Assembly (NCBI RefSeq): GCF_012849375.1
Contig: NZ_CP051684.1
Location: 744,001-808,000, forward strand
Length of the DNA stretch: 64,000 nt
Direction: 5' to 3'
Origin: Duganella dendranthematis
Lineage (GTDB): Bacteria > Pseudomonadota > Gammaproteobacteria > Burkholderiales > Burkholderiaceae_D
Part shown: piece by piece, positions 45,391 to 54,243 of the stretch
Layout of the letters: every line of letters starts with the position of its first letter
Position numbering within the stretch: the first letter of the stretch is position 1
Notes under the pieces: model-generated
Told to the model about the DNA's origin: nothing
The model's input: the letters and a program-made list of their open reading frames with translations, nothing else
The model's database searches: none
Position numbers and translations under genes: made by a program

Positions 45391-45810
45391 ATGAGCTACG
45401 AAGATCGTGATCAATATGGCATGTACGTGGACAACGGCCATAAGGGCCCCGGCCCGGAACTGATGGGCGCTGACACGCTGATCGGCGACCACGTCCACAA
45501 CCTGCAAAATGAGCATCTGGGTGAGATCAAGGAAATCATGCTCGACATGCGCACCGGTAAGATCGCCTACGCGGTGATGTCGTCCGGCGGCGTGCTGACC
45601 ATCGGCGAAAAACTGTTCGCCGTACCATGGGAAGCGCTGACGCTGGACACCGTCAACAAACGCTTCACGCTCAACCTCGACAAGGAACGCATCGAGGCGG
45701 CGCCGGGCTTTGACAAAGACAGCTGGCCCGACATGGCCAACCAGACCTGGGCCAGCCAGGTGCACAATTACTACGGCATCGGCGGGGACACCCGTCCAGG
45801 GGTGCGCTAA
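45391..45810 (+). CDS. PRC-barrel domain protein
   Basis: A 139-aa protein with a PRC-barrel core: LMGADTLIGDHVHNLQNEHLG, then IKEIMLDMRTGKIAYAVMSSGG, KLFAVPWEALTLD and FTLNLDKERIEAAPGF. PRC barrels occur in ribosome maturation RimM, photosynthetic reaction centres and stress-linked small proteins of this kind. AAAGGAG lies 7 nt before this ATG; the ATG one codon upstream (45388) is also possible. Its stop overlaps the ATG of a 58-aa membrane protein (TAATG), so they form a unit. A desiccation or osmotic stress role is common for similar genes but not shown here. Confidence 0.83.
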   Translation: MSYEDRDQYGMYVDNGHKGPGPELMGADTLIGDHVHNLQNEHLGEIKEIMLDMRTGKIAYAVMSSGGVLTIGEKLFAVPWEALTLDTVNKRFTLNLDKERIEAAPGFDKDSWPDMANQTWASQVHNYYGIGGDTRPGVR

Positions 45811-45986
45811 TGTTTGCCGCCATCCTGGTGCTGGCCGGCATAGCCGGCGTAGCCGGTCATTGGCTGTATCGCAACTACCTGGGCCGCCCAAAGCGGCTGC
45901 GGGGTGGCATGCCCGTCATGCTCAGCAGTTGGGACGACGGACAGGAATCCATGGTGGCGGTACATTTGCGGCGTAAAAACCGCTGA
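45810..45986 (+). CDS. 58-aa single-helix membrane protein coupled to the PRC-barrel gene
   Basis: This gene encodes MFAAILVLAGIAGVAG, a hydrophobic segment, followed by HWLYRNYLGRPKRLRG, a basic stretch that fits the positive-inside rule, and a polar tail with MLSSWDDGQES. Its ATG overlaps the preceding TAA as TAATG, implying translational coupling. The end is 4 bp from the convergent dnaE2 stop. It is too short for standard ORF cut-offs and may be overlooked in annotation. Function unknown; a partner or anchor for the PRC-barrel protein is plausible. Confidence 0.6.
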   Translation: MFAAILVLAGIAGVAGHWLYRNYLGRPKRLRGGMPVMLSSWDDGQESMVAVHLRRKNR

Positions 45987-45990
45987 GTTG

Positions 45991-48900
45991 TCAGCAAAAA
46001 TCACGGCTGGTCGTCGGCAGCCTGCCCAGCAGGTGCGACATGTCGACCAGCCGCTTGGCAACCAGGTGGCGCACCATGCCCTCCTGTTGCCACACTCCAT
46101 ACACTCCCAGCAGCGGCGCACTGAGCACTTCACGCCGCTGTTGTTCCAATAGCGTTGGCCAGATAATCACGTTGACGCTGCCGGTCTCATCTTCCAAAGT
46201 CATGAACAGCACGCCCTTGGCGGTGCCGGGACGTTGCCGCACCGTGACCATGCCGCAGGCGCGCGCCACCATGTTGCTGGTGTAGGTGTTGAGCGTTTCG
46301 GCCGGCATGAAGCGGTGCTTCAGCAGCGTTTCGCGTAACAGCGCCACCGGATGGCGGCGCAGCGTCAGGCCGTGCGAGCGGTAATCGCCGAGGATGTCCT
46401 CGCCCTCGCTGGGCGCCGGCAGCGCCGGCGTTTCCTCGTCAGGCATGGTGGGACGCAGCAAATCCTTGTCCGGCACCGCGCCGACCGCTTGCCACAGGGC
46501 CTGGCGCCGATGGCCGGACAGCCGGCTCAGCGCATCCCCACCGGCCAGCACTTGCAGCGCATGGCGATCAAGGTCGGCCCGCCGCGCCAGATCGGCCACG
46601 CTGGCGAACGGTCCGGCGGCGCGTGTGGCTTCGATGCGCAGCGCAGTGTCCTCGCGCATGCCCTTGAGCATGTTGAGGCCGAGCCGCACCGCCGGCTGCC
46701 CGCGCGGGCCGGCCGCTTCCTCCAGCGACGACTCCCAGCCGCTGATGGTGACATCAATCTCGCGCACCACCACGCCATGCCGCTTGGCGTCCTGCACCAG
46801 TTGCGACGGGCTGTAGAAGCCCATCGGCTGGCTGTTCAGCAACGCGCACAGAAACGCCGACGGTTCGTGGCATTTGAGCCAGGAACTGGCGTAGCTCAGC
46901 AGCGCAAAGCTGGCCGAGTGCGATTCCGGGAAACCGTATTCGCCGAAGCCCTGGATTTGCTTGCAGATGCCGTCGGCGAAATCGTCGTCATAGCCGCGCT
47001 CGCGCATGCCGTCCTTGATCTGCTGCTCGTACTTGTCGACGCCGCCCTTACGCTTCCAGGCCGCCATGGCGCGGCGCAGCTGGTCGGCCTGCCCCTCGGT
47101 GAAGCCGGCGGCGATCTGGGCGATCTGCATCACCTGCTCCTGGAAGATCGGCACGCCCAGCGTGCGGCCCAGCGCGTCCTCCAGCTTGGGCGGATACACC
47201 ACCAGCTTCCGATTCATGCGCCGCTGTAAATACGGATGTACCATGCCGCCCTGTATCGGCCCCGGCCGCACGATGGCGACTTCGATCACCAGATCGTAAA
47301 ACGTCTTCGGCCGCAGGCGCGGCAGCATGCTCATCTGCGCGCGCGATTCGATCTGGAACACGCCGATGGTATCGGCCTCGCAGATCATGTCGTAGGTGTC
47401 GCGGTCCTCGGCGGGAATATCCTGCATGCGGAACGGCTGGCCACGCTGCGCGCTCAGCAGATCCAGTGTGCGGCGCAGCGCCGACAACATGCCGAGCGCC
47501 AGCACATCCACCTTCATCAGCCCCAGCTCCTCCAGGTCATCCTTGTCCCACTGGATGACGTAGCGGTTTTCCATGGTGGCTTTTTCGATCGGCACCAGCC
47601 GCGTCAGCTTCTCGTGCGAGATGACGAAGCCGCCCGGATGCTGCGACAGATGGCGCGGAAAACTCAGCAGCGTAAACGCCAGCGCGGCCCACTGCTGCGC
47701 CAGTTGCGATTCCGGGTCCAGTCCGCACTCAGCCAACCGTTGCACCAGATCGTGACGGCTGTCGAACCAGCGTTGCGACTTGCAGACTTTTTCGACGATC
47801 GCCAGGTCCACGCCCAGCGCCTTGCCGCTGTCGCGTAACGCGCTCTTGGGACGGTAGCTGATCACCACCGCCGCCAGCGCCGCCCGGTCGTGACCGTATT
47901 TTTGGTAGATGTACTGGATCACCTCCTCGCGCCGCTGGTGCTCGAAATCGACATCGATATCCGGCGGCTCGTTGCGCTCTTTCGAAATGAAGCGCCCGGT
48001 CAGCATATTGCTGCGCTCGGGATCGACTTCGGTCACGCCGAGGCAGTAACACACCACCGAGTTGGCGGCCGAGCCCCTTCCCTGGCAGAGAATGCCCTGC
48101 GAGCGGGCGAAGCGGACGATGTCGAACACGGTCAGAAAATACGGCTCGTATCGCAACTCGGCAATCAGTTCCAGCTCCTTCTCGATTTGCGCGCGCACCT
48201 TGTCGGAAGGACCATCGGCCCAGCGCCGCAACGTGCCGGCGTAGACCTCCTGGCGTAGATAGCTGGCCGGCGTGTGGCCGGGCGGAATCAGTTCGTGCGG
48301 ATACTCGTAGCGCAGTTCGCTAAGATTGAAGGTGCACTGCCCGGCGATCTCCAGCGTCTCCGCCAAGGCCGCCTGCGGATACAGATTGGCCAGTTGCACG
48401 CGGGCGCGCAGATGCTGTTCGGCGTTCTGCGCCAGCGCGTAGCCGCACTCGCCCACCGGCTTGCCGACCCGGATCGCCGTCAGCGTGTCTTGCAACGGCT
48501 TGCGCGAACGCACGTGCATGCAGACCTGTCCCACCGCCACCACCGCCATCTGATGCTGCGACGCAACCTCGGCAATACTGAGCCGGTGCGCCTCGTCAAA
48601 CGAGCGCAGCAGCAGATTCAGTCCCATCCAGGTGCGGCCCGGAAAGGTCGCTTCCATCCACGCTGCCTGCGCGTGCAAGCGGTCCACGTCGTCCGGCCGA
48701 TGCACCGGGTATTCCGGCAGCAGGATCAGCAAACAGTCCGGCAACCCTTTCAGATGCGCAAACGCTGGCGGCGGCGACGTCAGGTCGGCAGGCGTCAGCA
48801 GATAGCTGCCCTTGGCCACGCGGTTGCGGGCTATCGTAATCAGCTCGCACAGATTACCGTAGCCATCTTTACTTTTTGCCAACGCAACCAACGACAGCGC

Positions 48901-49152
48901 TGGCGTGCCATCCGGATGGGTCAGCCGGAAATAGCTGCCAATAATCAGCGGAAAATCCGCCTCCTTGGCTTCGGCGTGAGCACGCACTACGCCCGCCAGC
49001 GAGCATTCATCGGTAATCGCCAGCGCCGCGTAATCCAGCTGCACGGCGCGCGCAACCAGCTCCTCGGCATGCGAAGCGCCTTGCAGAAACGAGAAATTGG
49101 ACAGACAGAACAGCTCGGCATAGGCCGGCAGTCGCAAGGGGGGCGAATTCAT
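45991..49152 (-). CDS. dnaE2: error-prone DNA polymerase III alpha subunit homologue DnaE2 (ImuC)
   Basis: A 1053-aa SOS-inducible polymerase used in translesion synthesis. The N-terminal PHP domain begins AYAELFCLSNFSFLQGASHA; the polymerase active-site block PDIDVDFEHQRREEV lies near residue 398, and helix-hairpin-helix and OB-fold segments follow (GAASHAEEL-type N terminus; VARACGMVTVRQRPGTAKGV near the C terminus). The length matches DnaE2, not the longer replicative DnaE1. A consensus LexA box overlaps its promoter. DnaE2 is normally part of an imuA-imuB-dnaE2 cassette, but here the gene upstream is a toxin-antitoxin-like pair, and no imuAB is seen. Confidence 0.95.
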   Translation of the reverse strand: MNSPPLRLPAYAELFCLSNFSFLQGASHAEELVARAVQLDYAALAITDECSLAGVVRAHAEAKEADFPLIIGSYFRLTHPDGTPALSLVALAKSKDGYGNLCELITIARNRVAKGSYLLTPADLTSPPPAFAHLKGLPDCLLILLPEYPVHRPDDVDRLHAQAAWMEATFPGRTWMGLNLLLRSFDEAHRLSIAEVASQHQMAVVAVGQVCMHVRSRKPLQDTLTAIRVGKPVGECGYALAQNAEQHLRARVQLANLYPQAALAETLEIAGQCTFNLSELRYEYPHELIPPGHTPASYLRQEVYAGTLRRWADGPSDKVRAQIEKELELIAELRYEPYFLTVFDIVRFARSQGILCQGRGSAANSVVCYCLGVTEVDPERSNMLTGRFISKERNEPPDIDVDFEHQRREEVIQYIYQKYGHDRAALAAVVISYRPKSALRDSGKALGVDLAIVEKVCKSQRWFDSRHDLVQRLAECGLDPESQLAQQWAALAFTLLSFPRHLSQHPGGFVISHEKLTRLVPIEKATMENRYVIQWDKDDLEELGLMKVDVLALGMLSALRRTLDLLSAQRGQPFRMQDIPAEDRDTYDMICEADTIGVFQIESRAQMSMLPRLRPKTFYDLVIEVAIVRPGPIQGGMVHPYLQRRMNRKLVVYPPKLEDALGRTLGVPIFQEQVMQIAQIAAGFTEGQADQLRRAMAAWKRKGGVDKYEQQIKDGMRERGYDDDFADGICKQIQGFGEYGFPESHSASFALLSYASSWLKCHEPSAFLCALLNSQPMGFYSPSQLVQDAKRHGVVVREIDVTISGWESSLEEAAGPRGQPAVRLGLNMLKGMREDTALRIEATRAAGPFASVADLARRADLDRHALQVLAGGDALSRLSGHRRQALWQAVGAVPDKDLLRPTMPDEETPALPAPSEGEDILGDYRSHGLTLRRHPVALLRETLLKHRFMPAETLNTYTSNMVARACGMVTVRQRPGTAKGVLFMTLEDETGSVNVIIWPTLLEQQRREVLSAPLLGVYGVWQQEGMVRHLVAKRLVDMSHLLGRLPTTSRDFC

Positions 49153-49156
49153 ATGG

Positions 49157-49178
49157 ATACTGTGTTTTTATACAGTAT
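49157..49178. promoter_or_regulatory. LexA (SOS) box of dnaE2
   Basis: CTGTGTTTTTATACAG at 49160-49175 gives the CTGT-N8-ACAG consensus of betaproteobacterial and E. coli-type LexA, and the perfect inverted arms extend to ATACTGT and ACAGTAT. It is 4 bp from the dnaE2 ATG and overlaps an extended -10 (TGC-TATACT on the minus strand), so bound LexA would occlude the promoter. Confidence 0.88.
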
Positions 49179-49202
49179 AGCACACGCTTTTTACGCCATT
49201 GT

Positions 49203-49553
49203 TCAAGGAGCGACGATTCGAAACTCTACTGCTTTGACAACAGGACGTACCTGGTTGCGTCTTCGTTTTAATTCGACGATGCCACATCGGGAAAGGCTTT
49301 TCAAGGCACGAGACAGCGCCTCCGTTTCTCGACCTGTCGTTTTGGCCAAAGCAGCAAGCGAGACGGGTTTGGTGTCAGCGATAATCCGCAGCAATTCACG
49401 GTTTTCATCGCTCAACACTTCAGCCAAGGACGTCATCGAGGCAAACCATATTCTCGGCTCCCCTGGCGGAGGTTTGTATGTACCTCCGGCAATCGCCTGC
49501 ATCCGCTGTCGTATGCGTTCCGGCGACATCACACCAATAGGCAACGGTTCCAT
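49203..49553 (-). CDS. HTH-domain protein, probable antitoxin of a DUF6516 pair
   Basis: A 116-aa protein with a winged-helix DNA-binding region in the C-terminal half: LSDENRELLRIIADTKPVSL, LAALAKTTGRETEALSRALK (recognition helix), and a basic wing LKRRRNQVRP. The family is the MarR-like HTH group often paired with DUF6516 toxins. In that arrangement it would neutralise the upstream protein and repress the shared promoter. GGGAGG inside the end of the toxin gene precedes its ATG. It ends 50 bp before dnaE2, separated by the LexA-controlled promoter. Confidence 0.68.
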   Translation of the reverse strand: MEPLPIGVMSPERIRQRMQAIAGGTYKPPPGEPRIWFASMTSLAEVLSDENRELLRIIADTKPVSLAALAKTTGRETEALSRALKSLSRCGIVELKRRRNQVRPVVKAVEFRIVAP

Positions 49554-49558
49554 TAACT

Positions 49559-49915
49559 CTATACCTCCCGCAATAGCCGATTAACGTCCACCCAAAAATC
49601 ATTGAGCAGTTGCTGGGCATTCGTAAATGCATAAGGCACGCCATGATCCGACGGGTGCCGATGTTTGTGATCAAAAGCGAGACTATGTCCTGCGTGCTTG
49701 AACTTCTTAGGCTGTTTGATGGCGTGGGCATTGTCATAACCGAGAATACGCTTATCAAATGGGTCATGCAACGTCAGCGAATATCGGATACCGTGCGGGA
49801 TTGCGCTTGATGCTTCGACCAATCTGGCTTCAATCCCAATCCAATATCCATTCTCCTGCTCCAGGATTGCGCCGTTAAAGTCCAGTAAAAAATCAACAGC
49901 AGGATCGCGGTTCAT
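49559..49915 (-). CDS. DUF6516 (TumE-like) protein, probable toxin
   Basis: A 118-aa protein with a C-terminal His-rich segment RILGYDNAHAIKQPKKF, SLAFDHKHRHPSDHG and NDFWVDVNRLL, closely matching the YDNAH...H-x-H-x-H...FW layout of DUF6516 proteins. These are found as the toxin of two-gene toxin-antitoxin loci with an HTH partner; I know of no settled molecular target. It precedes its partner by 5 bp, with the toxin gene first. The local base composition is less GC-rich than its neighbours, suggesting horizontal gain. ATG at 49915 chosen from position; no strong ribosome-binding site seen. Confidence 0.65.
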   Translation of the reverse strand: MNRDPAVDFLLDFNGAILEQENGYWIGIEARLVEASSAIPHGIRYSLTLHDPFDKRILGYDNAHAIKQPKKFKHAGHSLAFDHKHRHPSDHGVPYAFTNAQQLLNDFWVDVNRLLREV

Positions 49916-49991
49916 ATGAGTCCCATTTCATCTGTCTGCCACCACGATGGTCGCCAGATTGGGACGCTTCTTTTTGATTTTGCGCAGAAAG

Positions 49992-50792
49992 TTATCTACG
50001 CAGTATGGCGAGAAGTTGTTGGATGGCGTCGATGATGACTTGGGGCGAGGCGGTTTGCATCTGGTGGTCGGAATCCACCACGATGGTTTTTGCTTGCGGA
50101 TACATGGCGCGCACTGCGGCGATGGTTTGCGGATCGCTGTTGACGACGCCGAAATCGACCGGCACGGCGGTTGCGCCTTTGGGCTGGTTGACCAGGCGGA
50201 TCATCGGCTTGTCGTCGATATTGCCTTGGACTAGCACCTGCTCACCTGTCTGGTAAATACTGCCGATTTCTTTGCGCACGGTGCTGGAGAAAAACAGCCA
50301 CTCGCCGGCACGCGTCAGCAGCGGAAAGTCTTCCGGCTTCTTGATCACATGCGGATAGAGCGCGTCGACCAGCACGATGCCGGCCACTTCGTCGGGATGG
50401 CGTTTGGCGAACAGCTGCATGTACAAGCCACCCAGCGAGTGGCCGACCAGGATGTACGGCGGCCTCAGGCCTTCATGCTGAAGGTTGCGGCGCAGTTCTT
50501 CGACGATGGTCAGGCCGTCGCGCGGCGTGTCGGTGGCCGTGCTGTCACCGTAGCCGGGACGGTTGTAGGCAAACACCGAGGCCTGCAACGCGATGCCGTC
50601 GATGACCTTGTCCCATTTATCCACCGTAGCGCGTGAGCCGTTTTCAAAGACCACCGTGGCCAAGGCTGCCGGATTTTTCACCGCCACCAGTTCCACCTTG
50701 CGGCCATCGATCAGTTGAGTGGTGATGGTAGCCGCCATCAGCGGTCCGGCAAACAGCAGGCCTGCCCAGCACAGCGCGATACGCTTTGTCAT
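49992..50792 (-). CDS. exported alpha/beta hydrolase
   Basis: A 266-aa alpha/beta hydrolase with a signal peptide (RIALCWAGLLFAGPLMAA). Core motifs: VVFENGSRATVDKW for the oxyanion region, FAYNRPGYGDS, the nucleophile elbow LVGHSLGGLYM, a likely acid in GIVLVDALYP, and a C-terminal DSDHQMQTASPQ carrying the catalytic His. It resembles many soluble epoxide-hydrolase/esterase-like proteins; the substrate is unknown. The ATG at 50792 has GGAAGGG upstream; the longer frame lacks a signal at its start. Divergent from the PhzF homologue. Confidence 0.83.
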   Translation of the reverse strand: MTKRIALCWAGLLFAGPLMAATITTQLIDGRKVELVAVKNPAALATVVFENGSRATVDKWDKVIDGIALQASVFAYNRPGYGDSTATDTPRDGLTIVEELRRNLQHEGLRPPYILVGHSLGGLYMQLFAKRHPDEVAGIVLVDALYPHVIKKPEDFPLLTRAGEWLFFSSTVRKEIGSIYQTGEQVLVQGNIDDKPMIRLVNQPKGATAVPVDFGVVNSDPQTIAAVRAMYPQAKTIVVDSDHQMQTASPQVIIDAIQQLLAILRR

Positions 50793-50882
50793 AATGCCCT
50801 TCCCTGACGAAAATTGCATTTTTCCAGACTGCGTGCCACCAAGCGCGGAGAATGCGATGAAACGCAGATACGGAGACTCAGA

Positions 50883-51671
50883 ATGCAATATTCACAAGTA
50901 TGCGAATTGCTTTGTTTTGGCGTTGCGCCGGGCGGCGGCAATGCGGCGCTGGTAGTCCAGCACGATCATTCCAGCGCTGAGCAGCGCCAGCAGTTCGCCA
51001 GAGAACGCAACAAGCCGGCTTGCGTGTTTATCGATACGGCGGCCGATGGCGGCATCGTGCTGGACTTTTTCTATCCCCACATGCGCAGCCCGCTGTGTTC
51101 GCACGCCACGCTGGCGGCGGCGCGCGTGCTGCTATCGGCGGAACGTCCCAGACTGGAAGTGCGCTCCGCCATGCATGGCCAGCCGCTGACGCTGATTCTG
51201 CACGATGACGAAGTTTTCCTGCAGTTGTCGCCGCAACCAGCACCGCAAGTGAACCTATCCGACGAGCTGGCGCAGCAGTTACTGGCCGCGCCCGGCATTC
51301 AGCTGGCCTCGCCGCCGGCAATCGCCTCGGTCGGCAGCCCCAAGTTGCTGCTGGAAGTGGCCGACAGCGCTACGCTGCAAGCGCTGACGCCTGACCTGCA
51401 AGGCATCGCCGACTGGGGCAAGCAGCACGGCGTCAGCGGCGCCTACGCCTGGTGCCGCCGCCCGGACGGCGCGCTGGAAGGCCGCAGTTTCAACCATCTT
51501 AATCCGGAGGCAGAAGACGGCGCCACCGGCGTGGCAGCCGGCGCGCTCTCCGTGTTGCTGAAAAGCAGCGTCACGGTCTACCAGGGCGCTAACCTCGGCA
51601 CGCCCTGCCAGCTGCGCGCAGAGTTCCTCGATGAAAGTATTTTAATCGGTGGAAAAACCGAATTTGCGTAG
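50883..51671 (+). CDS. PhzF family protein
   Basis: A 262-aa member of the PhzF/diaminopimelate-epimerase fold family. The N-terminal region VCELLCFGVAPGGGNAALVV has the GGGNA motif, SPLCSHATLAAARVL holds the conserved GHAT-like loop, and GAYAWCRRP and the second-lobe ATGVAAGALSVLL complete the two-domain plan. PhzF isomerises 2,3-dihydro-3-hydroxyanthranilate, but family members in general have unknown substrates. The first-loop glycine-rich and HAT motifs are there, while the catalytic Glu could not be placed. GGAGACTCAGA precedes the ATG. Divergent from the hydrolase gene. Confidence 0.82.
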   Translation: MQYSQVCELLCFGVAPGGGNAALVVQHDHSSAEQRQQFARERNKPACVFIDTAADGGIVLDFFYPHMRSPLCSHATLAAARVLLSAERPRLEVRSAMHGQPLTLILHDDEVFLQLSPQPAPQVNLSDELAQQLLAAPGIQLASPPAIASVGSPKLLLEVADSATLQALTPDLQGIADWGKQHGVSGAYAWCRRPDGALEGRSFNHLNPEAEDGATGVAAGALSVLLKSSVTVYQGANLGTPCQLRAEFLDESILIGGKTEFA

Positions 51672-51803
51672 TGCTACGTAGGGTGAACACGCTAGTGGCG
51701 CGTGCATACAACACAAAATAATGTTTGCGCATCAAAGTGATACAAAATCGTCTATCCATATGAAATATTTGCATAGAATCAAATTTTTCATGGGAGATGA
51801 CAC

Positions 51804-54188
51804 GTGTTCAAAACAAAAACCCTACGCAAAGCCGTCTTGGTCGCACTGTACGGCGCCAGCGCGGTCGCAGTCACCCCGCTTACTTTTGCGCAAACTGATA
51901 CCTCGATGCAATCGGTCAGCGTGATCGGATCGCGCCGCGCCACCAGCTCGGCCACTGATACTGTGGTACCGGTCGATGTCATTCCGCTGAGCAAAATCAC
52001 CGAATCGGGCGGCCAGTTCGACCTGGCGCAGACGCTGACCTATATTTCCCCATCGTTCAACTCGACCCGCCAGACCGGTTCCGACGGCGCCGACCTGGTC
52101 GACTCCGCCGCGCTGCGCGGCCTCGGTTCGGACCAGACGCTGGTGCTGGTCAACGGCAAGCGCCGCCACACCACTGCGCTGGTCAACCTGTTTGGCGCGC
52201 GCAACCGCGGCAACACCGGCACCGACATGAACGCCATTCCGATGCTGGCCATCAAGGACGTGCAAGTGCTGCGTGACGGCGCTGCCGCCCAGTACGGATC
52301 CGACGCCATCGCGGGCGTGCTGGACATCGGCCTGAAGAAATCCAAGGGCTGCGAAGCGGTCGCCGGCTTCAGCGAATACTCGCGCCGCGACGGCAAGAAT
52401 TACCTGGCCTCGGCCTACTGCGGCGTCGACATCGGCAACGGCGGCGTGCTCGGCATCACCGGAGAATACCTCGACCGTGGCCGCTCCAACCGCGCCGAAG
52501 ACGGCAACCCGCGCACCATCGGCGATAGCAAGACCAAGAATCAGACCCTGTACCTGAATGGCGAACTGCCAACTGTCGGTACCGGCCGCCTGTACCTGAC
52601 CGCCGGCGCGCAAACCCGCGACGCTTCGTCCGGCGCCTGGGCGCGCGGCGGCATCGACAGCGACGACATCCCGTCGCGCAACTCGGCCGCCATGTACCCG
52701 AACGGTTTCGTGCCGTTCATCAACGCCACCATCGACGACCGCTACGCCACCATCGGCCACCGCAACCAGGTGGGCGAATGGAATATGGACCTGTCGCAGA
52801 CCTACGGCTACAACAAAATGATCTACGACATCAGCAACACGCTGAATGCGTCGATCGCCAACAAGGATTTGCTGGCCGGCGGCAAGGGCATCAGCCCGAC
52901 CAGCTTCAACGCCGGCGGTTTCTCGTTCGAGCAGCTGACCACCAACCTCGACTTCAACCGCTACTTTGAAGGCGTGATGGGCCGTGGCCTGAACGTCGCC
53001 TTCGGCGCCGAGTACCGTCACGAGAACTACAAGATCTACGCCGGTGAAACCGGCTCGTACATCGACGCCGACGGCGTCGGCATCGGCGGCGCGGCCGGCA
53101 GCCAGGGCTTCCCCGGCTTCCAGCCAGCCGACCAGGTCGACGCCAACCGTCACAACGTCGCCGCCTACCTCGATCTGGAAGCGGACCTGACCGACACCGT
53201 CAAGGCGCAGGGTGCGGTGCGTTATGAGAAGTACAGCGACTTCGGCTCGACCACCACCGGCAAGCTGGCCGGCAGCTGGCGCGTGGCGCCAACCGTGCTG
53301 TTGCGCGGTTCGGCTTCGACCGGCTTCCGCGCGCCGTCGTTGCAGCAGATGTATTTTTCGTCTACCTTCACCGACTTCATCGGCGGCGTGCCGACCGATG
53401 TGGTGCTGGCGCCGAACAATAGCGCGGTCACCAACCTGGCCGGCATTCCCAAGCTGAAGGAAGAGAAATCCACCAGCTTCACGCTGGGCTCGACCTGGAC
53501 GCCGACGCAAGCCGTGTCCGTCACCGCCGACCTGTACCAGATCAAGATCAAGGATCGCATCGTGCTGTCCGGCCGCTTTGACGACAGCAACTATCCGGAC
53601 CTGGCGAGCAAGCTGGCGACCTTGGGCGTGGGCCAGGCGCAGTTCTTCGTCAACTCGGTCGACACCAAGACCAAGGGCCTGGACCTGACCGCCTCGCACA
53701 AGGCCACCTTTGGCGCTGACAAGCTGACCACCTTCCTGGCGCTCAACGTCAGCAAGACGGAAGTGACCGGCATCCACGCGCCAGCCTCGCTGAAGGGCTA
53801 TGAAGATGTGCTGCTGTCGGAGAAGGAACGCCTCTACATCGAGCAGGGCGCGCCGCGTTCCAAAGCGACGCTGGGCTTCGACTACGTGCACAGCGCCTGG
53901 GAAACCGATCTCAAGCTGATCTACTTCGGCCCGCAGACGCTGGGCACCTACAGCGGCACCGCCGCTGGCGTAGCCAACCAGCATTACGACGCCAAGGCCT
54001 CGGCCGACCTGAGCTTCACGTACACCATCAACAAGAACATGAAGTTCACGTTTGGCGGCAACAACATCTTCAACGTGCACCCGACCACGCAGAATCCGGA
54101 TGAGACCGACAATGGCTTCAAGTACGAGTCGGTACAGTTCGGCCTGAATGGGGCGTCCTACTTCGGCAGGCTCTACGTGAAGTTCTGA
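51804..54188 (+). CDS. TonB-dependent receptor with GTG start
   Basis: A 794-aa outer-membrane receptor beginning at GTG, with GGGAGATG immediately upstream. The signal peptide ends LTFAQ; the TonB-box-like SMQSVSVIGSRRATS leads into the plug (IPLSKITESGGQFDLAQTL, AALRGLGSDQTLVLVNGKRR, GAAAQYGSDAIAGVLDIGL). The barrel ends SYFGRLYVKF. Plug sequence with PSFNSTRQTG...DSAALRGLGSDQ resembles receptors of the same class as the partial one at 1-326 (SPIDVLTQEDL, VPSFN). The substrate is unknown; no enzyme gene is coupled. An AT-rich 132-bp leader precedes it. Confidence 0.92.
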   Translation: MFKTKTLRKAVLVALYGASAVAVTPLTFAQTDTSMQSVSVIGSRRATSSATDTVVPVDVIPLSKITESGGQFDLAQTLTYISPSFNSTRQTGSDGADLVDSAALRGLGSDQTLVLVNGKRRHTTALVNLFGARNRGNTGTDMNAIPMLAIKDVQVLRDGAAAQYGSDAIAGVLDIGLKKSKGCEAVAGFSEYSRRDGKNYLASAYCGVDIGNGGVLGITGEYLDRGRSNRAEDGNPRTIGDSKTKNQTLYLNGELPTVGTGRLYLTAGAQTRDASSGAWARGGIDSDDIPSRNSAAMYPNGFVPFINATIDDRYATIGHRNQVGEWNMDLSQTYGYNKMIYDISNTLNASIANKDLLAGGKGISPTSFNAGGFSFEQLTTNLDFNRYFEGVMGRGLNVAFGAEYRHENYKIYAGETGSYIDADGVGIGGAAGSQGFPGFQPADQVDANRHNVAAYLDLEADLTDTVKAQGAVRYEKYSDFGSTTTGKLAGSWRVAPTVLLRGSASTGFRAPSLQQMYFSSTFTDFIGGVPTDVVLAPNNSAVTNLAGIPKLKEEKSTSFTLGSTWTPTQAVSVTADLYQIKIKDRIVLSGRFDDSNYPDLASKLATLGVGQAQFFVNSVDTKTKGLDLTASHKATFGADKLTTFLALNVSKTEVTGIHAPASLKGYEDVLLSEKERLYIEQGAPRSKATLGFDYVHSAWETDLKLIYFGPQTLGTYSGTAAGVANQHYDAKASADLSFTYTINKNMKFTFGGNNIFNVHPTTQNPDETDNGFKYESVQFGLNGASYFGRLYVKF

Positions 54189-54208
54189 GCTGGCTCAATG
54201 GTGCGCGT

Positions 54209-54237
54209 TTGACGGCGCCAATGACGCGGAATACGAT
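54209..54237 (+). promoter_or_regulatory. sigma-70 promoter placing transcription at the ATG of the coiled-coil gene
   Basis: -35 TTGACG (54209-54214), 17-bp spacer and -10 TACGAT (54232-54237), then CCTGGT and the ATG at 54244. This is the clearest example in the window of a promoter that predicts a leaderless message, because both boxes and the spacing are good. Confidence 0.6.
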
Positions 54238-54243
54238 CCTGGT

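Noticed and set aside
51822..54080. A 752-codon open frame on the minus strand across the TonB receptor at 51804
   Set aside because: It is antisense to a well-supported receptor, lacks a recognisable start region or domain, and arises from high GC at third codon positions.
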